A stretch of 64,000 bases of DNA from Bacteroidia bacterium. Its GTDB lineage: Bacteria; Bacteroidota; Bacteroidia; Bacteroidales; VadinHA17. Below the pieces are notes generated by a model that saw nothing but the letters and a program-made list of their open reading frames with translations, searched no databases and was not told where the DNA came from. Both the position numbers and the translations under genes were made by a program. Below, piece after piece: positions 8,190 to 17,861 of this stretch. Location: contig JAPLEB010000059.1 in the NCBI GenBank assembly GCA_026391555.1, forward strand, positions 1-64,000. The letters run 5' to 3'. Each line of letters begins with the position of its first letter. The first letter of the stretch is position 1.

Positions 8190-9794
8190 TTATTTTAGTG
8201 TATTAAATTCACCAAAAGGACGGTACGGGAATTTTTTCAATTCTCTCGACAATAACTCTTGAAGTTGCTTGTCTGAAAGGCTGTTTTCCCCATAGATATT
8301 CTTTGTTTCATGAGGGTCGTTTTGCAAATCAAAAACCTGGTTCCGGTCAAAATAGAATCGATTGGCTTTGGCTGCCATCGATGCAAGCTGTTCATGCAGC
8401 ATGAGGTAAGGTTGCTTCAAATGATCCTTCCCGAAGGTTTTCCCTTCTTTTATTTCCTGTTCAATTTTCTCAGGGTAACGTACTGCAATATATTTGTAAC
8501 TATCGGTTTTAATGCCTCTGGCATAGCCCATTTCAAGTAATAAGGCATCGCGTACCGGTGCGTTGTCCCCTTTAAGTACATGTTTCAGGCTAACCCCGTC
8601 CATCTTCATTTTTTCAGGAATTTTAGCCTGGCAGACATCCAGAATGGTAGGCACATAATCGATACTCGCTACCACATGGTCATACTCCAGACCCGATTTT
8701 ATCCCTTCTTTCCAGTTCATAATCAGGGGAAGATGAACTCCATTTTCGTACAGTGTGGTTTTGCCGCCGTTTAAAACGCCATTGTCAGAAGTAAAAATGA
8801 TCAGTGTATTTTTATCTAACCCGGTCTCTTTCAGTTTTTTCATAATGGCTCCCACTGCATCATCCCACCAGATGGCTGTTATCGCATTATTAGGCAGATT
8901 AGGATTTTCTTCCTTCAATTTCTGAAACCGCTCTTTGACACTTTCTCTTGAAGGCATAACGTTAAAAGGGTTATCAACAAATCCTTCCCCGGTTAGCCGG
9001 ATGTCATTGTCAAGCGAATTCTGGAACTTCCCATCAACCTTTTGTTCCGGTGCCGGACCATGAGGGTAGGTGGTGGCGACGTATAGAAAAAACGGTGTCT
9101 TTTTGGATGCCTGCATATCGATAAACTTCATTGCAGCATCTATGGTCCATTCAACATTATGGGTATTCAAATAGTCATTAAATAGTTCTCTTAAGTTTGC
9201 AGCATACACGCCATTAACATAGTCAAAACCAAATTTCGAAATTCTATTGCACCATACCTGATGATTGAATTTCATTTTTTCATTGGTTTCGGCATCGGTC
9301 CGCGGGTCTGAGTCCTTTGGATAAGTTTTTAATCCGTTTGCCTCCCATTGGTTGTTTGAACCTAACAAAAAATGATCAGCCAGGTGAAATTTACCGACAA
9401 AACCGGTGGTATAACCGTTGTCCCTAAGAATAGAAGCAACATTCATGTTGTCGTCTTCCAAAACCATAAAATTATTAATACAACTGGGCTTTCCTAAAGG
9501 GTACATATCCAAAAACTCTTTTGAATAGGAATGGTTATAGTACCTTCCGGTAAGAATGTTATACCTGGAAGGACTGCACACCGATGAAACAACATTCGCA
9601 TTTGTAAATTTTATACCGGTTTTAGCCAGGTTGTCTATATTTGGTGTTTTTACCAGGCCCTCATAACAACCAACGGTATTTGTATTCTGGTCATCAGTTA
9701 AAATAAAAATAACATTTGGCCTTTTGGCCTGAGCAAATGGATTAAAAGCACCTAAAAACAGAGCTGACAATAATCCTTTTTGGTAATTATTCAT
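8190..9794 (-). CDS. Secreted Cys-type sulfatase
   Basis: A 534-residue S1-family sulfatase with a signal peptide ending near AQAKRP. The active-site motif is C73-S-P-S-R77 in SVCSPSRYNILTGRYY, giving formylglycine from Cys. Metal-binding DD lies in FILTDDQN and the DN pair in IIFTSDNGVLNGGK. A C-terminal FDLQNDPHETKNIY segment is standard. The substrate cannot be read from the sequence. It is the upstream member of a same-strand set with the Ser-type sulfatase (186-bp gap) and the esterase, together suggesting degradation of a sulfated, acylated polysaccharide. No SusC/SusD pair is visible, so this is not a complete utilisation locus. Confidence 0.92.
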   Translation of the reverse strand: MNNYQKGLLSALFLGAFNPFAQAKRPNVIFILTDDQNTNTVGCYEGLVKTPNIDNLAKTGIKFTNANVVSSVCSPSRYNILTGRYYNHSYSKEFLDMYPLGKPSCINNFMVLEDDNMNVASILRDNGYTTGFVGKFHLADHFLLGSNNQWEANGLKTYPKDSDPRTDAETNEKMKFNHQVWCNRISKFGFDYVNGVYAANLRELFNDYLNTHNVEWTIDAAMKFIDMQASKKTPFFLYVATTYPHGPAPEQKVDGKFQNSLDNDIRLTGEGFVDNPFNVMPSRESVKERFQKLKEENPNLPNNAITAIWWDDAVGAIMKKLKETGLDKNTLIIFTSDNGVLNGGKTTLYENGVHLPLIMNWKEGIKSGLEYDHVVASIDYVPTILDVCQAKIPEKMKMDGVSLKHVLKGDNAPVRDALLLEMGYARGIKTDSYKYIAVRYPEKIEQEIKEGKTFGKDHLKQPYLMLHEQLASMAAKANRFYFDRNQVFDLQNDPHETKNIYGENSLSDKQLQELLSRELKKFPYRPFGEFNTLK

Positions 9795-10024
9795 AGTTTG
9801 GGTTGATTTAGTTTATGACACAAAACTTATAAACAGCTTATTAGCTGACGCATGGTTTTCCAAAAAATATTTTGCAGACCCAAAAATCTTCATGGATATG
9901 CATCTTGTCAGCCTAAGGGACCCATGCCGACCTGAGATATATCAGCAAAGAGAAACCTGTAAACTCTATTTCAGTAGCGATATGTCTATGCCTGCCACTA
10001 ACTTTGACGAAGCAAAAATATACG

Positions 10025-10065
10025 AAATTTCAAGTTCCTTTCTATAAGGAACTTGAAATTTTTTT
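10025..10065 (-). terminator. Strong hairpin downstream of tRNA-His
   Basis: A perfect 15-bp inverted repeat: left arm 10025-10039, loop 10040-10046, right arm 10047-10061. It lies just beyond the 3' end of tRNA-His. On the minus strand the stem is followed by CGTATTTTT, and on the plus strand by a T run, so it may work in both directions. Confidence 0.75.
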
Positions 10066-10067
10066 CG

Positions 10068-10142
10068 GGTGGAAGATGGGGCTCGAACCCACGACTTTCG
10101 GAACCACAATCCGACGTTCTAACCGACTGAACTACATCCACC
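10068..10142 (-). tRNA. tRNA-His (anticodon GTG)
   Basis: The minus strand folds as a full cloverleaf. The anticodon GTG is at 10105-10107 in the loop TTGTGGT, and the T-loop is GGGTTCGAGCCC. The acceptor arm carries the extra G(-1) at 10142 facing C73, the histidine identity hallmark. There is one U-U mismatch in the acceptor stem, and CCA is not encoded. Confidence 0.93.
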
Positions 10143-10221
10143 GTATCAGGAGTGCAAAATAAGGTCAAAATTTCTATTTCACAAAATTTTAGTTTTACTT
10201 TCTCATGCTGCAGTCAATTAC

Positions 10222-10229
10222 TATCTTTG
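10222..10229 (+). promoter_or_regulatory. Bacteroidota-type -7 element before the flippase gene
   Basis: TATCTTTG matches the TAnnTTTG -7 consensus of Bacteroidota housekeeping promoters, 16 bp ahead of the ATG at 10246. No clear -33 TTG was seen at the usual distance. Confidence 0.4.
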
Positions 10230-10245
10230 GGCGGTTCATAAGAAA

Positions 10246-11667
10246 ATGAACCTTCCTGCACAATTTATGAACCTAAAGAATGTTATCAGGAAGAATTTAT
10301 TAAGTATTTGCTCTCGTTTGAAAAGGTTAAAATTCATAGACAATATTTCGGGGCTGCAACTTTTCCAGTTGATGAAGCCTGTTATTTTCCTTATTATCAG
10401 CATTGTTTTTACAAAGAGCCATCTTACCAGCCAGGACATTGGTCAGTGGGAAATGTTCATGTTCATTGCAGGGCTGATGACCTTTTTCTGGGTCACGGGA
10501 ATAATTCAATCTCTTCTTCCCCTTTACCACAGGAATAAAACATACCGTAAATTAGGAGATAATGGGTCAACCAAATCGCCCGAAATATTTAATGCTTTTC
10601 TCTTATTGTGCTTTTTCAGTCTGCTCCTTTTTGTAATGGGTCATGCATTAAAAGGCTATTTTTCCGTTTTTCATAACAGAGGCAATGTGCCGTTTATTAA
10701 TCTTTTATTATTGTACATACTCCTGAGTAGCCCTGTTTGTCTTATTGAATATATATATCTTCTTAATAACAGATCCTATCGTATTTTTCAATATGGTCTG
10801 TATACTTTTATTGCACAACTGGTCTTAATTATTTCACCTCTATTCTTTGGCAAAGACATAATCTGGTCAATTTACGGGTTGCTTGCCATAACTGCAATAA
10901 GATGGGTGTGGCTGATAGTATTATTAAGACGTTATACTGAAATGAAGATCTCGGCGGCGTTCATGAAAGAACATCTCTATCTCGGTACGCCCTTAATATT
11001 AACTACGCTTATCAGTGGCTCGGCTCAATATATCGATGGTGTTATTGTTGCAACTGTTTACAGGGACCCATCAATGTTTGCGTGGTTCCGTTATGGCGCT
11101 AAGGAATTCCCGCTTGTACTTATGCTGGCAAACGGACTCAGCAATGCAATGCTTTCTGAATTTTCAACAAGGGAACGGATGAAGGAATCGCTTGCAAAAA
11201 TACGGGTTAAGTCAGAGCGGCTCATGCATCTTCTTTTCCCTGCTACAATGGTTATGATGCTTATTGCACGATGGATATATCCTGTCATGTTCAGAGCCGA
11301 ATTTCATAAAAGTACCGGGATATTTCTTGTGTATTCATTGATGGTAATTCCAAGACTTGTTTTTCCGCAGACAATAATTGTAGGTAGAAAAAAAACGCAC
11401 ATAACCCTTATCGGTGCAATAATTGAATTGGCTATAAATGTTCCTTTAAGCCTCCTTCTGATAAAATTGGGTTATGGGCTTGTTGGTGTGGCCCTTTCAA
11501 CATTTATTGCATATACAATCAACAATTTATTGCTGGTGGGATATCTTTGGGTAAAAATGAATATTAAACCAGCCGAATACATTCCTGTAAGACTTTATGC
11601 TTTTTATTCTGTTCTCATAGCCATTCTTTTCATCCTGATAGACCGCAGGATAATAGATATACATTAA
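10246..11667 (+). CDS. Polysaccharide flippase (Wzx-like, MOP superfamily)
   Basis: A 473-residue integral membrane protein with about twelve to fourteen hydrophobic segments from residue 40 onward and short polar loops. The pattern, including QDIGQWEMFMFIAGLMTFF in the first third and a LGYGLVGVALSTFIAYTINN motif near the end, is that of lipopolysaccharide or capsule repeat-unit flippases. These move lipid-linked oligosaccharides across the inner membrane. No glycosyltransferases sit next to it, so the glycan is unknown. It stands alone between tRNA-His and a GNAT-like gene, each preceded by its own TAnnTTTG box. Confidence 0.82.
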   Translation: MNLPAQFMNLKNVIRKNLLSICSRLKRLKFIDNISGLQLFQLMKPVIFLIISIVFTKSHLTSQDIGQWEMFMFIAGLMTFFWVTGIIQSLLPLYHRNKTYRKLGDNGSTKSPEIFNAFLLLCFFSLLLFVMGHALKGYFSVFHNRGNVPFINLLLLYILLSSPVCLIEYIYLLNNRSYRIFQYGLYTFIAQLVLIISPLFFGKDIIWSIYGLLAITAIRWVWLIVLLRRYTEMKISAAFMKEHLYLGTPLILTTLISGSAQYIDGVIVATVYRDPSMFAWFRYGAKEFPLVLMLANGLSNAMLSEFSTRERMKESLAKIRVKSERLMHLLFPATMVMMLIARWIYPVMFRAEFHKSTGIFLVYSLMVIPRLVFPQTIIVGRKKTHITLIGAIIELAINVPLSLLLIKLGYGLVGVALSTFIAYTINNLLLVGYLWVKMNIKPAEYIPVRLYAFYSVLIAILFILIDRRIIDIH

Positions 11668-11715
11668 ACAGGCGACAGGCTTCAGTCATTCGGTTTCATG
11701 TTTTAAAATTCTGAC

Positions 11716-11723
11716 TATATTTG
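11716..11723 (+). promoter_or_regulatory. Bacteroidota-type -7 element before the GNAT-like gene
   Basis: TATATTTG fits TAnnTTTG and lies 37 bp ahead of the ATG at 11761, after the stop of the upstream flippase gene. Confidence 0.4.
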
Positions 11724-11760
11724 CACTAAATTCTCAAGTACTGGTTGAGTAAATGAATAA

Positions 11761-13014
11761 ATGTCTGTTTCTCAGATAATTAATAACATGCAGGTAATTG
11801 AGGTAATAACAAAACAAGATAAAAAGGAATTTATTAATTTCCCAAAAGGATTATACCGGGGGGATCCATTTTGGGTCTGCCAGCTTGATTCCGGAATTGA
11901 ATCTGTTTTTAATCCCCAAAAGAATTATACTTTTAAACATGGTGAAGCAATCCGCTGGATTCTGAAAGATGATAATGATAGTACTATTGGTAGAATAGCA
12001 GCTTTTATCGATCGTTTAAGATCAGCTGCAAACAAACAGCCTACAGGAGGTATTGGTTTCTTTGAAGTTACAGAGAACAGAGAAGCTGCCTTTACTTTGT
12101 TTAATACAGCCAGAGAATGGCTGTCTGCGCGGGGAATGGAAGCAATGGATGGTCCGATAAACTTCGGTGAAAACGATAATAACTGGGGCCTGCTGGTAGA
12201 AGGGTTCATTCAACAGGGATTCGGAATGCCATACCATAAAAAGTACTACAGGGCGTATTTTGAAGAATACGGTTTTAAAAATTATTTTGAGCAATATTCT
12301 TATCACAGGGATGTAAGAGGAGCAGATAACGAGATAGTACAGTTTCCCGAACGAATCATGAAAATTGCCGGATGGCTCTCTAAAAGACCGGGTTATTCAT
12401 TGCACCATTTTGAGTTCAGGAACAAAGAAAAGTTTGTAAATGATATTGTTGAAATCTACAACTCAACATGGTCGGTATTTAAAGAAGATTTTACACCTCT
12501 CGATCCAGTATTTCTTAAGGAGTCGCTTAAAAAGGCAAAAGTAATCGTTGATGAAGAATTAATCTGGTTTGCCTATTATAATGATAAACCCATTGCATTC
12601 TTTATCCTCTTTCCCGATCTGAACCAGATACTTAAGCATTTTGACGGGAAACTACATTTTTGGAATCTGATTCGGTTCGCATATTTTAAGGTGACACATA
12701 CAATGACCAGGATGAGAGCCGTCGTTGGAGGAGTTCATCCGTCATATCAGAACAGTGGAGTTGAATCAGCGATCTTTCTGCAGCTTTACGAAGTATTTAA
12801 AAAGAAACCCTGGTTTAAAGAACTGGAACTTTCATGGGTAGGTGACTTTAATACTAAAATGATTGCAATTTATGAAGCCCTTGGCTCAACGAAAGCAAAA
12901 ACGCACGTTACTTACAGATACATGATTAATGATAAACGTCCTTTCATAAGGTATAAGGACGAAATGGCTCAAAAACACAGTTTTAAGCAAGATCATTCAC
13001 AACAGGATCAATAA
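11761..13014 (+). CDS. GNAT-superfamily-like protein of the YghO type
   Basis: A 417-residue soluble protein. The N-terminal half contains LYRGDPFWVCQL and GRIAAFIDR, followed by GGIGFFEVTENREAAFTLFN. The middle has MDGPINFGENDNNWGLLVEG, a signature of the YghO-like family of uncharacterised GNAT-related proteins. A second half with RMRAVVGGVHPSYQNSGVES resembles the acetyl-CoA-binding loop of GNAT folds. No substrate is known to me. The gene appears monocistronic, with its own promoter and the L31B gene about 100 bp downstream. The family is recognised, but the function is not established. Confidence 0.7.
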   Translation: MSVSQIINNMQVIEVITKQDKKEFINFPKGLYRGDPFWVCQLDSGIESVFNPQKNYTFKHGEAIRWILKDDNDSTIGRIAAFIDRLRSAANKQPTGGIGFFEVTENREAAFTLFNTAREWLSARGMEAMDGPINFGENDNNWGLLVEGFIQQGFGMPYHKKYYRAYFEEYGFKNYFEQYSYHRDVRGADNEIVQFPERIMKIAGWLSKRPGYSLHHFEFRNKEKFVNDIVEIYNSTWSVFKEDFTPLDPVFLKESLKKAKVIVDEELIWFAYYNDKPIAFFILFPDLNQILKHFDGKLHFWNLIRFAYFKVTHTMTRMRAVVGGVHPSYQNSGVESAIFLQLYEVFKKKPWFKELELSWVGDFNTKMIAIYEALGSTKAKTHVTYRYMINDKRPFIRYKDEMAQKHSFKQDHSQQDQ

Positions 13015-13115
13015 TTTCACAATTCCTTTTGTATTTTAAATAATGTTAATTAATTTTGCAAACCCTAATTAAGGGGGAATTTATTTGGATTATTAAGGAT
13101 AAAAAATATAGAGAA

Positions 13116-13379
13116 ATGAAAAATGGAATTCATCCGGTCAATTACAGGTTTGTGGTATTTCAGGATATGTCAAATGGAACTTCTTTTCTGAGTAAGTCAA
13201 CGGCACCCTCTAAAGAGAACATTAAATGGGAAGATGGGAATGAATATCCGCTTCTCAAGCTTGAGATTTCCAATACATCTCATCCTTTCTATACCGGTAA
13301 AATGAAACTTGTTGACACAGCTGGCAGGGTTGATAAATTCAACACCCGCTACAAAGATCATGTTGTTAAAAAGAAATAA
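13116..13379 (+). CDS. rpmE2: 50S ribosomal protein L31 type B (zinc-independent)
   Basis: An 87-residue protein starting at the ATG at 13116 ([19 protein letters not shown]). The ORF extends further upstream, but homology begins at this Met. The conserved segments [19 protein letters not shown] and DTAGRVDKF are diagnostic. The zinc-binding cysteines of type A L31 are absent; no Cys is present at all. Type B paralogues usually replace zinc-bearing L31 when zinc is scarce, but in many Bacteroidota they are the main form. A rho-independent terminator follows directly. Confidence 0.95.
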   Translation: MKNGIHPVNYRFVVFQDMSNGTSFLSKSTAPSKENIKWEDGNEYPLLKLEISNTSHPFYTGKMKLVDTAGRVDKFNTRYKDHVVKKK

Positions 13380-13398
13380 TTATCAGAAGATATTTGTA

Positions 13399-13428
13399 GG
13401 GACATGCCACGGTATGTCCTTTTTTTTG
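13399..13428 (+). terminator. Rho-independent terminator after L31B
   Basis: A stem of about 8-9 bp (GGGACATGC pairing with GTATGTCCT, with a CACG loop) is followed by eight T residues, 20 bp past the rpmE2 stop. Confidence 0.85.
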
Positions 13429-13548
13429 TAATAATTATTCTGTGGCACAATCATTGCAAAGCCCTCTTTCGGAATGGATGTAAAAATTATATGTAAATTT
13501 GGCACACTCAATGAAGTAAAAAGTAAGTAGTAAGAAGGTTTTAAGTCC

Positions 13549-13620
13549 CTCTCCCCCGGGAGAGAGATTTAGGGTGAGGTGGATACTAAAGAGAGGGGCG
13601 ATGGGTGGGTTAGATGGACG
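13549..13620. repeat. Intergenic hairpin element of the CTCTCC/GGAGAG family
   Basis: CTCTCCC (13549-13555) pairs with GGGAGAG (13558-13564), followed by a tail containing TTAGGGTGAGGT. The tail closely matches TTGGGGTGAGGT in the repeat array near 62.7 kb, so both belong to one dispersed element family. It lies in the gap between rpmE2 and lon, which otherwise holds only AT-rich sequence. Confidence 0.65.
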
Positions 13621-13652
13621 GAAAAAGACAAAAGTAAGGAGTAATACAATAG

Positions 13653-16115
13653 ATGGAGAAGAAATTCAGGAAACCAGTTAACGAAATATTACTTCCGGAT
13701 ATCCTTGATGGAGAGGGAGATATAATCCCTATTATTGCCGACGGGGATGATGGTGAACTTGCGGATATTGAGGTTCCGGAAACTATTCCAATACTTTCAC
13801 TCAGGAATACAGTTCTTTTCCCGGGTGTGGTTCTTCCGATTTCCATCGGTCGGCCCAGGTCAATTCAACTGATAAAAGATGCATACCGTAACGACAAAAT
13901 AGTAGGTACAGTTGCACAAAAAGAACCTGATATTGAAAATCCAAATTTTCAGGACCTTCACTCTGTTGGCACTATTGGTCAGATTGTTAAGCTCCTTGAG
14001 ATGCCCGATGGGTCGACAACAGCCATTATCCAGGGGCGTAAAAGAATGGTATTACAGGAACTTGTCTCCGATAATCCCTACTTTATTGCAAGGGTCAGAA
14101 CAATACCTGAATTAAAACCGGAGATATTAAGTAATGATTTTGGCGCTATCGTGGGCTCTCTGAAAGATTTATCACTTAAGATTATTAAGATCAATCCGAA
14201 TATCAGCCCTGAAGCCTCTTTTGCCATAAAAAACATCGAGAATAATACATACCTTATAAATTTCATTTGCTCCAATACCGATATTAAAGTTCAGGATAAA
14301 CAAAAGCTATTGGAAATTAACAACTTGCGCGACAGGGGATTTATGCTGCTCGAGTTTCTTGTCCAGGAGATTCAGGTTCTGGAACTTAAGAATGAATTGC
14401 AATCAAAGGTTAAAAACGATCTCGATCAGCAACAACGTGAATTCCTTCTCCATCAGCAGATGAAGACCATTCAGAATGAGCTTGGAGGCAATCCTGTTGA
14501 AAAGGAGATTGAAGAATATAGAATAAAAGCTGAAGCTAAAAAATGGAATGATGATGTCAAAAAAGTATTCTATAAGGAGCTTGAGAAACTGCATCGTCTC
14601 AACCCTGCTGCTGCTGAGTATTCTGTCCAGGTAAACTATATTCAAACTCTTTTGGATCTGCCCTGGGACTTTTATACACAGGATAACCTCGATCTTAATA
14701 ATGCACGACGGGTTCTCGACTGGGATCACTTCGGCCTCGATGAGGTTAAAGAGAGAATACTCGAACACCTTGCTGTTCTTAAGCTTAAGGGTGATTTGAA
14801 ATCTCCTATTCTCTGCCTTTATGGTCCTCCCGGGGTAGGGAAAACTTCTCTTGGCAGGTCTGTTGCCAAAGCTCTCGACAGAAAGTATGTCAGAATGTCA
14901 CTTGGAGGATTGCACGATGAAGCGGAGATTAGAGGTCATAGAAAAACATATATTGGAGCCATGCCGGGGCGGATAATACAGAATATTAAAAGAGCAGGCT
15001 CCTCAAATCCGGTTTTCATACTCGATGAGATAGACAAAGTGGGGCAGGATTTCAGGGGCGACCCTTCTTCTGCATTACTGGAAGTTCTTGATCCGGAACA
15101 GAATAGCACTTTCTTCGACAACTTTCTTGAAATGGAATACGATCTGTCGAAAGTGTTATTTATAGCAACTGCTAATAATCTTGCAACTATTAGTCCTGCA
15201 CTCAGGGACAGAATGGAACTGATCGAAATAACAGGTTACCTTGTTGAGGAGAAACTTGAAATTGCAAACCGGCATCTTTTCCCAAAACAGCTTGAAAATC
15301 ACGGCGTCAAACAGGATCAGATCACCATCGACAAGAAGGTGATGGAGATGCTTATCGAAAAATACACAAGAGAATCCGGTGTCAGGGAACTTGATAATCG
15401 TCTGGCAAAAATAATAAGGGTTACAGCAAAGAACATTGCTTCTGAAACAAAATATGATCATGCTCTTTCACAATCAGCTTTGTATGAGATGTTAGGCCCT
15501 CCAAAATATACCCGCGACCTTTATACCGGGAATGACCAGGCAGGCGTTGTTACAGGCCTTGCATGGACTGCCGCAGGAGGTGAGATATTGTTTGTAGAAA
15601 CCAGTCTGAGCAAAGGAACCGGCAAGCTGACTCTTACCGGTAACCTTGGAGAGGTGATGAAAGAATCGGCTATCATAGCCCTTGAATATCTGAAGTCAAA
15701 TGTAGCAATGCTCGGCTTGCCTGATAATTTCTCTGAAAACTGGAATATTCATATTCATGTTCCCGAGGGTGCAATTCCAAAAGACGGACCATCTGCAGGA
15801 GTAACAATGGCAACTTCCATCGCCTCAGCGTTCACACAAAGGAAAGTCAAGAAATACCTCGCGATGACAGGTGAGATAACCCTGAGAGGAAAGGTTTTGC
15901 CTGTTGGGGGTATTAAAGAAAAAATTCTCGCGGCAAAACGTGCAAGCATAAAGGAGATAATCGTATCGTCAGAGAATAGAAAAGATGTAGAAAATATTAA
16001 AGAAATATATATCAGGGGATTAAAATTTCATTATGTTGAAACAATTATGGGTGTGCTTGAACTCGCATTGCTGAAACAGAAGGTCAGAAATCCCAAAAAA
16101 ATATCATTCGAATGA
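13653..16115 (+). CDS. lon: ATP-dependent protease Lon
   Basis: An 820-residue LonA. The N-terminal substrate domain starts after an acidic leader ([18 protein letters not shown]). A coiled linker follows, then the AAA+ module with Walker [10 protein letters not shown] near residues 391-399 and Walker [10 protein letters not shown]. The C-terminal protease domain has the Ser-Lys dyad: Ser714 in DGPSAG and Lys755 in GGIKEK. It degrades misfolded and regulatory proteins in the cytoplasm. Its stop overlaps the coaD start by 4 bp (ATGA), so the two are translationally coupled. A repeat element sits upstream instead of a recognisable heat-shock operator. Confidence 0.98.
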   Translation: MEKKFRKPVNEILLPDILDGEGDIIPIIADGDDGELADIEVPETIPILSLRNTVLFPGVVLPISIGRPRSIQLIKDAYRNDKIVGTVAQKEPDIENPNFQDLHSVGTIGQIVKLLEMPDGSTTAIIQGRKRMVLQELVSDNPYFIARVRTIPELKPEILSNDFGAIVGSLKDLSLKIIKINPNISPEASFAIKNIENNTYLINFICSNTDIKVQDKQKLLEINNLRDRGFMLLEFLVQEIQVLELKNELQSKVKNDLDQQQREFLLHQQMKTIQNELGGNPVEKEIEEYRIKAEAKKWNDDVKKVFYKELEKLHRLNPAAAEYSVQVNYIQTLLDLPWDFYTQDNLDLNNARRVLDWDHFGLDEVKERILEHLAVLKLKGDLKSPILCLYGPPGVGKTSLGRSVAKALDRKYVRMSLGGLHDEAEIRGHRKTYIGAMPGRIIQNIKRAGSSNPVFILDEIDKVGQDFRGDPSSALLEVLDPEQNSTFFDNFLEMEYDLSKVLFIATANNLATISPALRDRMELIEITGYLVEEKLEIANRHLFPKQLENHGVKQDQITIDKKVMEMLIEKYTRESGVRELDNRLAKIIRVTAKNIASETKYDHALSQSALYEMLGPPKYTRDLYTGNDQAGVVTGLAWTAAGGEILFVETSLSKGTGKLTLTGNLGEVMKESAIIALEYLKSNVAMLGLPDNFSENWNIHIHVPEGAIPKDGPSAGVTMATSIASAFTQRKVKKYLAMTGEITLRGKVLPVGGIKEKILAAKRASIKEIIVSSENRKDVENIKEIYIRGLKFHYVETIMGVLELALLKQKVRNPKKISFE

Positions 16116-16594
16116 AGAAAATAGCAGTTTTCCCCGGATCTTTTGATCCCTTCACAATCGGACATGAAGCAATTGTCAGAAGAGCATTGAGCCTGTTTGA
16201 CGAGATTATTATTTCTATTGGCGCCAATGCATTGAAAAAAAGTTTCTATCCCCTTGAAACAAGGGAAGAGATGATAACGAAAGTCTTTCATAATGAAAAA
16301 AGAGTAAGGGTTGATCATTATGAAGGGCTTACTGTTGATTATTGTAAAAAAAATGGCGCCGGTTACCTCCTGAGGGGTCTGAGAACAGCTGCTGATTTTG
16401 AATTTGAAAGAGCTATTGCCCAGGTAAACAAAGCTATGGCGCCAGGCATCGAATCGGTTTTTCTACTTACAATACCTGAACATACACCTATTAATTCATC
16501 TATTGTTCGCGATATTATAAGAAGCGGCGGGGATGCTTCAATGTTCGTTCCTGCAGCAATTGATCTTAAAGATTATAAAGGGTTTGAGGATTAG
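16112..16594 (+). CDS. coaD: Phosphopantetheine adenylyltransferase
   Basis: A 160-residue nucleotidyltransferase of the coenzyme A pathway, converting 4'-phosphopantetheine and ATP to dephospho-CoA. The active-site signature is PGSFDPFTIGH near the N-terminus (TxGH). RGLRTAADFEFE and PINSSIVRDI are the other conserved blocks. The length is normal. It starts inside the last codons of lon, in the typical ATGA overlap, and is followed by a convergent Nudix gene 4 bp away. Confidence 0.97.
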   Translation: MKKIAVFPGSFDPFTIGHEAIVRRALSLFDEIIISIGANALKKSFYPLETREEMITKVFHNEKRVRVDHYEGLTVDYCKKNGAGYLLRGLRTAADFEFERAIAQVNKAMAPGIESVFLLTIPEHTPINSSIVRDIIRSGGDASMFVPAAIDLKDYKGFED

Positions 16595-16598
16595 AACA

Positions 16599-17210
16599 TC
16601 AGGTTCTGAGAATTGACGAGTTGATGAGTTCCATCAACGATAACCATGCATTGCATTTAATCTTATTCAATTCGTCGGGGAAAAGCCATTCAACTTTCGT
16701 AATACCCTCATCAGTTTGAGGTTCTGTAACCATTTCCCCATCATATTGCATCAGGAACCAGTTTGTTTTCTTGAGGTAAGAAATTCCTTCCCAGCTATAT
16801 GTATGGTAACTGGGGCATATTGGTTTGACGATAGTGTGGCCAACAATCCCGCACTCTTCACTTACTTCCCTTAAAGCACATACTTCCGGTTCTTCACCCG
16901 GTTCAATATGACCCTTGGGAAGATCGAGTTTCCCCTTCTTTTCAATAAAAAGGTATCTGCCTGAGGTGTGTCTTACCAATCCGCCTGCAGCACCCACTTC
17001 CGTAAAATAGATTCTGAATATCTTCCATAGATGCTTAATGTCAGTTGCGTAAATATTGATGGCGGAGATGTTTTTATCTGACTGAAAATCTGATATTATT
17101 TTATAAAGTTCTTTGGTATCATAGAATTTATGGAATAAGCCGTATTTTTGTAACCGGTCAGGTTCAGGGCTTATCATTATGAATCTGTTTTCAAAATGGA
17201 CTTTATACAT
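16599..17210 (-). CDS. Nudix hydrolase
   Basis: A 203-residue protein. The Nudix box is complete: GHIEPGEEPEVCALREVSEE with the following CGI (GX5EX7REUXEEXGU). The N-terminal half (MYKVHFENRFIMIS onward) is an extra domain found in a Bacteroidota subgroup. The strand AAGGLVRHTSGRYLFIEKKG leads into the box. Nudix enzymes hydrolyse nucleoside diphosphates linked to another group; the substrate is not readable here. It is divergent from pyrE with only 6 bp between the start codons, so the two promoters must overlap each other's coding sequence. Confidence 0.9.
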   Translation of the reverse strand: MYKVHFENRFIMISPEPDRLQKYGLFHKFYDTKELYKIISDFQSDKNISAINIYATDIKHLWKIFRIYFTEVGAAGGLVRHTSGRYLFIEKKGKLDLPKGHIEPGEEPEVCALREVSEECGIVGHTIVKPICPSYHTYSWEGISYLKKTNWFLMQYDGEMVTEPQTDEGITKVEWLFPDELNKIKCNAWLSLMELINSSILRT

Positions 17211-17216
17211 ATTCTT

Positions 17217-17852
17217 ATGGAGAATTATGCAAAAAAAACTGCTGAATATCTTTTACAAATTAAAGCAATTAAATTACAACCATCAAATCCTTTTACCTGG
17301 GCGTCGGGATGGAAGTCCCCAATCTATTGCGATAACCGCAAAACACTTTCATTTCCTGAGGTGAGGTCATTTATCCGCGATTCATTTGCAGCTATGGTAA
17401 GGGAGCTCTATCCTGAGGCTGAAATGATTGCCGGCGTTGCAACAGGAGCAATTGCCCATGGTTCCATTGCAGCCGATAAACTTGGATTGCCATTTATTTA
17501 TGTGAGATCAGAAGCAAAGGAACATGGCTTGGGGAACCAGATTGAAGGCTATTTCGTGCCGGGGCAAAAAGTGGTAGTCATTGAGGACCTGGTATCTACG
17601 GGAGGCAGTAGCCTTAGTGCAGTTAGGGCGCTTAAGGAAGCCGGTTGTGAAGTTATGGGCATGCTTGCAATATTTACTTACGAATTTAAAAAAGCAACAG
17701 ATGGATTTGCAGCTGAAAATTGCACTCTTCATACGTTAAGCAACTACTCGGTTCTTGTCGATACAGCTGTTAAATCGGGGTATATTGGTCAGGCTGAAGT
17801 TGAAACATTGAAAAAATGGAGAGACGATCCTTCAACCTGGGGAACGGAATAA
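17217..17852 (+). CDS. pyrE: Orotate phosphoribosyltransferase
   Basis: A protein of 211 residues from the ATG at 17217 (MENYAKKTAEYLLQIKAIKL). An in-frame ATG at 17196 would add seven residues inside the divergent Nudix gene and is less likely. The enzyme makes OMP from orotate and PRPP in pyrimidine synthesis. The PRPP-binding motif VVVIEDLVSTGGSS is intact, and NPFTWASGWKSPIYCDNR is the orotate-side signature. The SRPBCC gene follows 9 bp downstream and is likely co-transcribed. Confidence 0.96.
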   Translation: MENYAKKTAEYLLQIKAIKLQPSNPFTWASGWKSPIYCDNRKTLSFPEVRSFIRDSFAAMVRELYPEAEMIAGVATGAIAHGSIAADKLGLPFIYVRSEAKEHGLGNQIEGYFVPGQKVVVIEDLVSTGGSSLSAVRALKEAGCEVMGMLAIFTYEFKKATDGFAAENCTLHTLSNYSVLVDTAVKSGYIGQAEVETLKKWRDDPSTWGTE

Positions 17853-17861
17853 GAATTTATT

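Noticed and set aside
9892-10047. Plus-strand 51-codon frame ending in the tRNA-His terminator hairpin
   Set aside because: The sequence is protein-like in composition and open further upstream, but it matches nothing I know and runs into the hairpin; not enough to call a gene.
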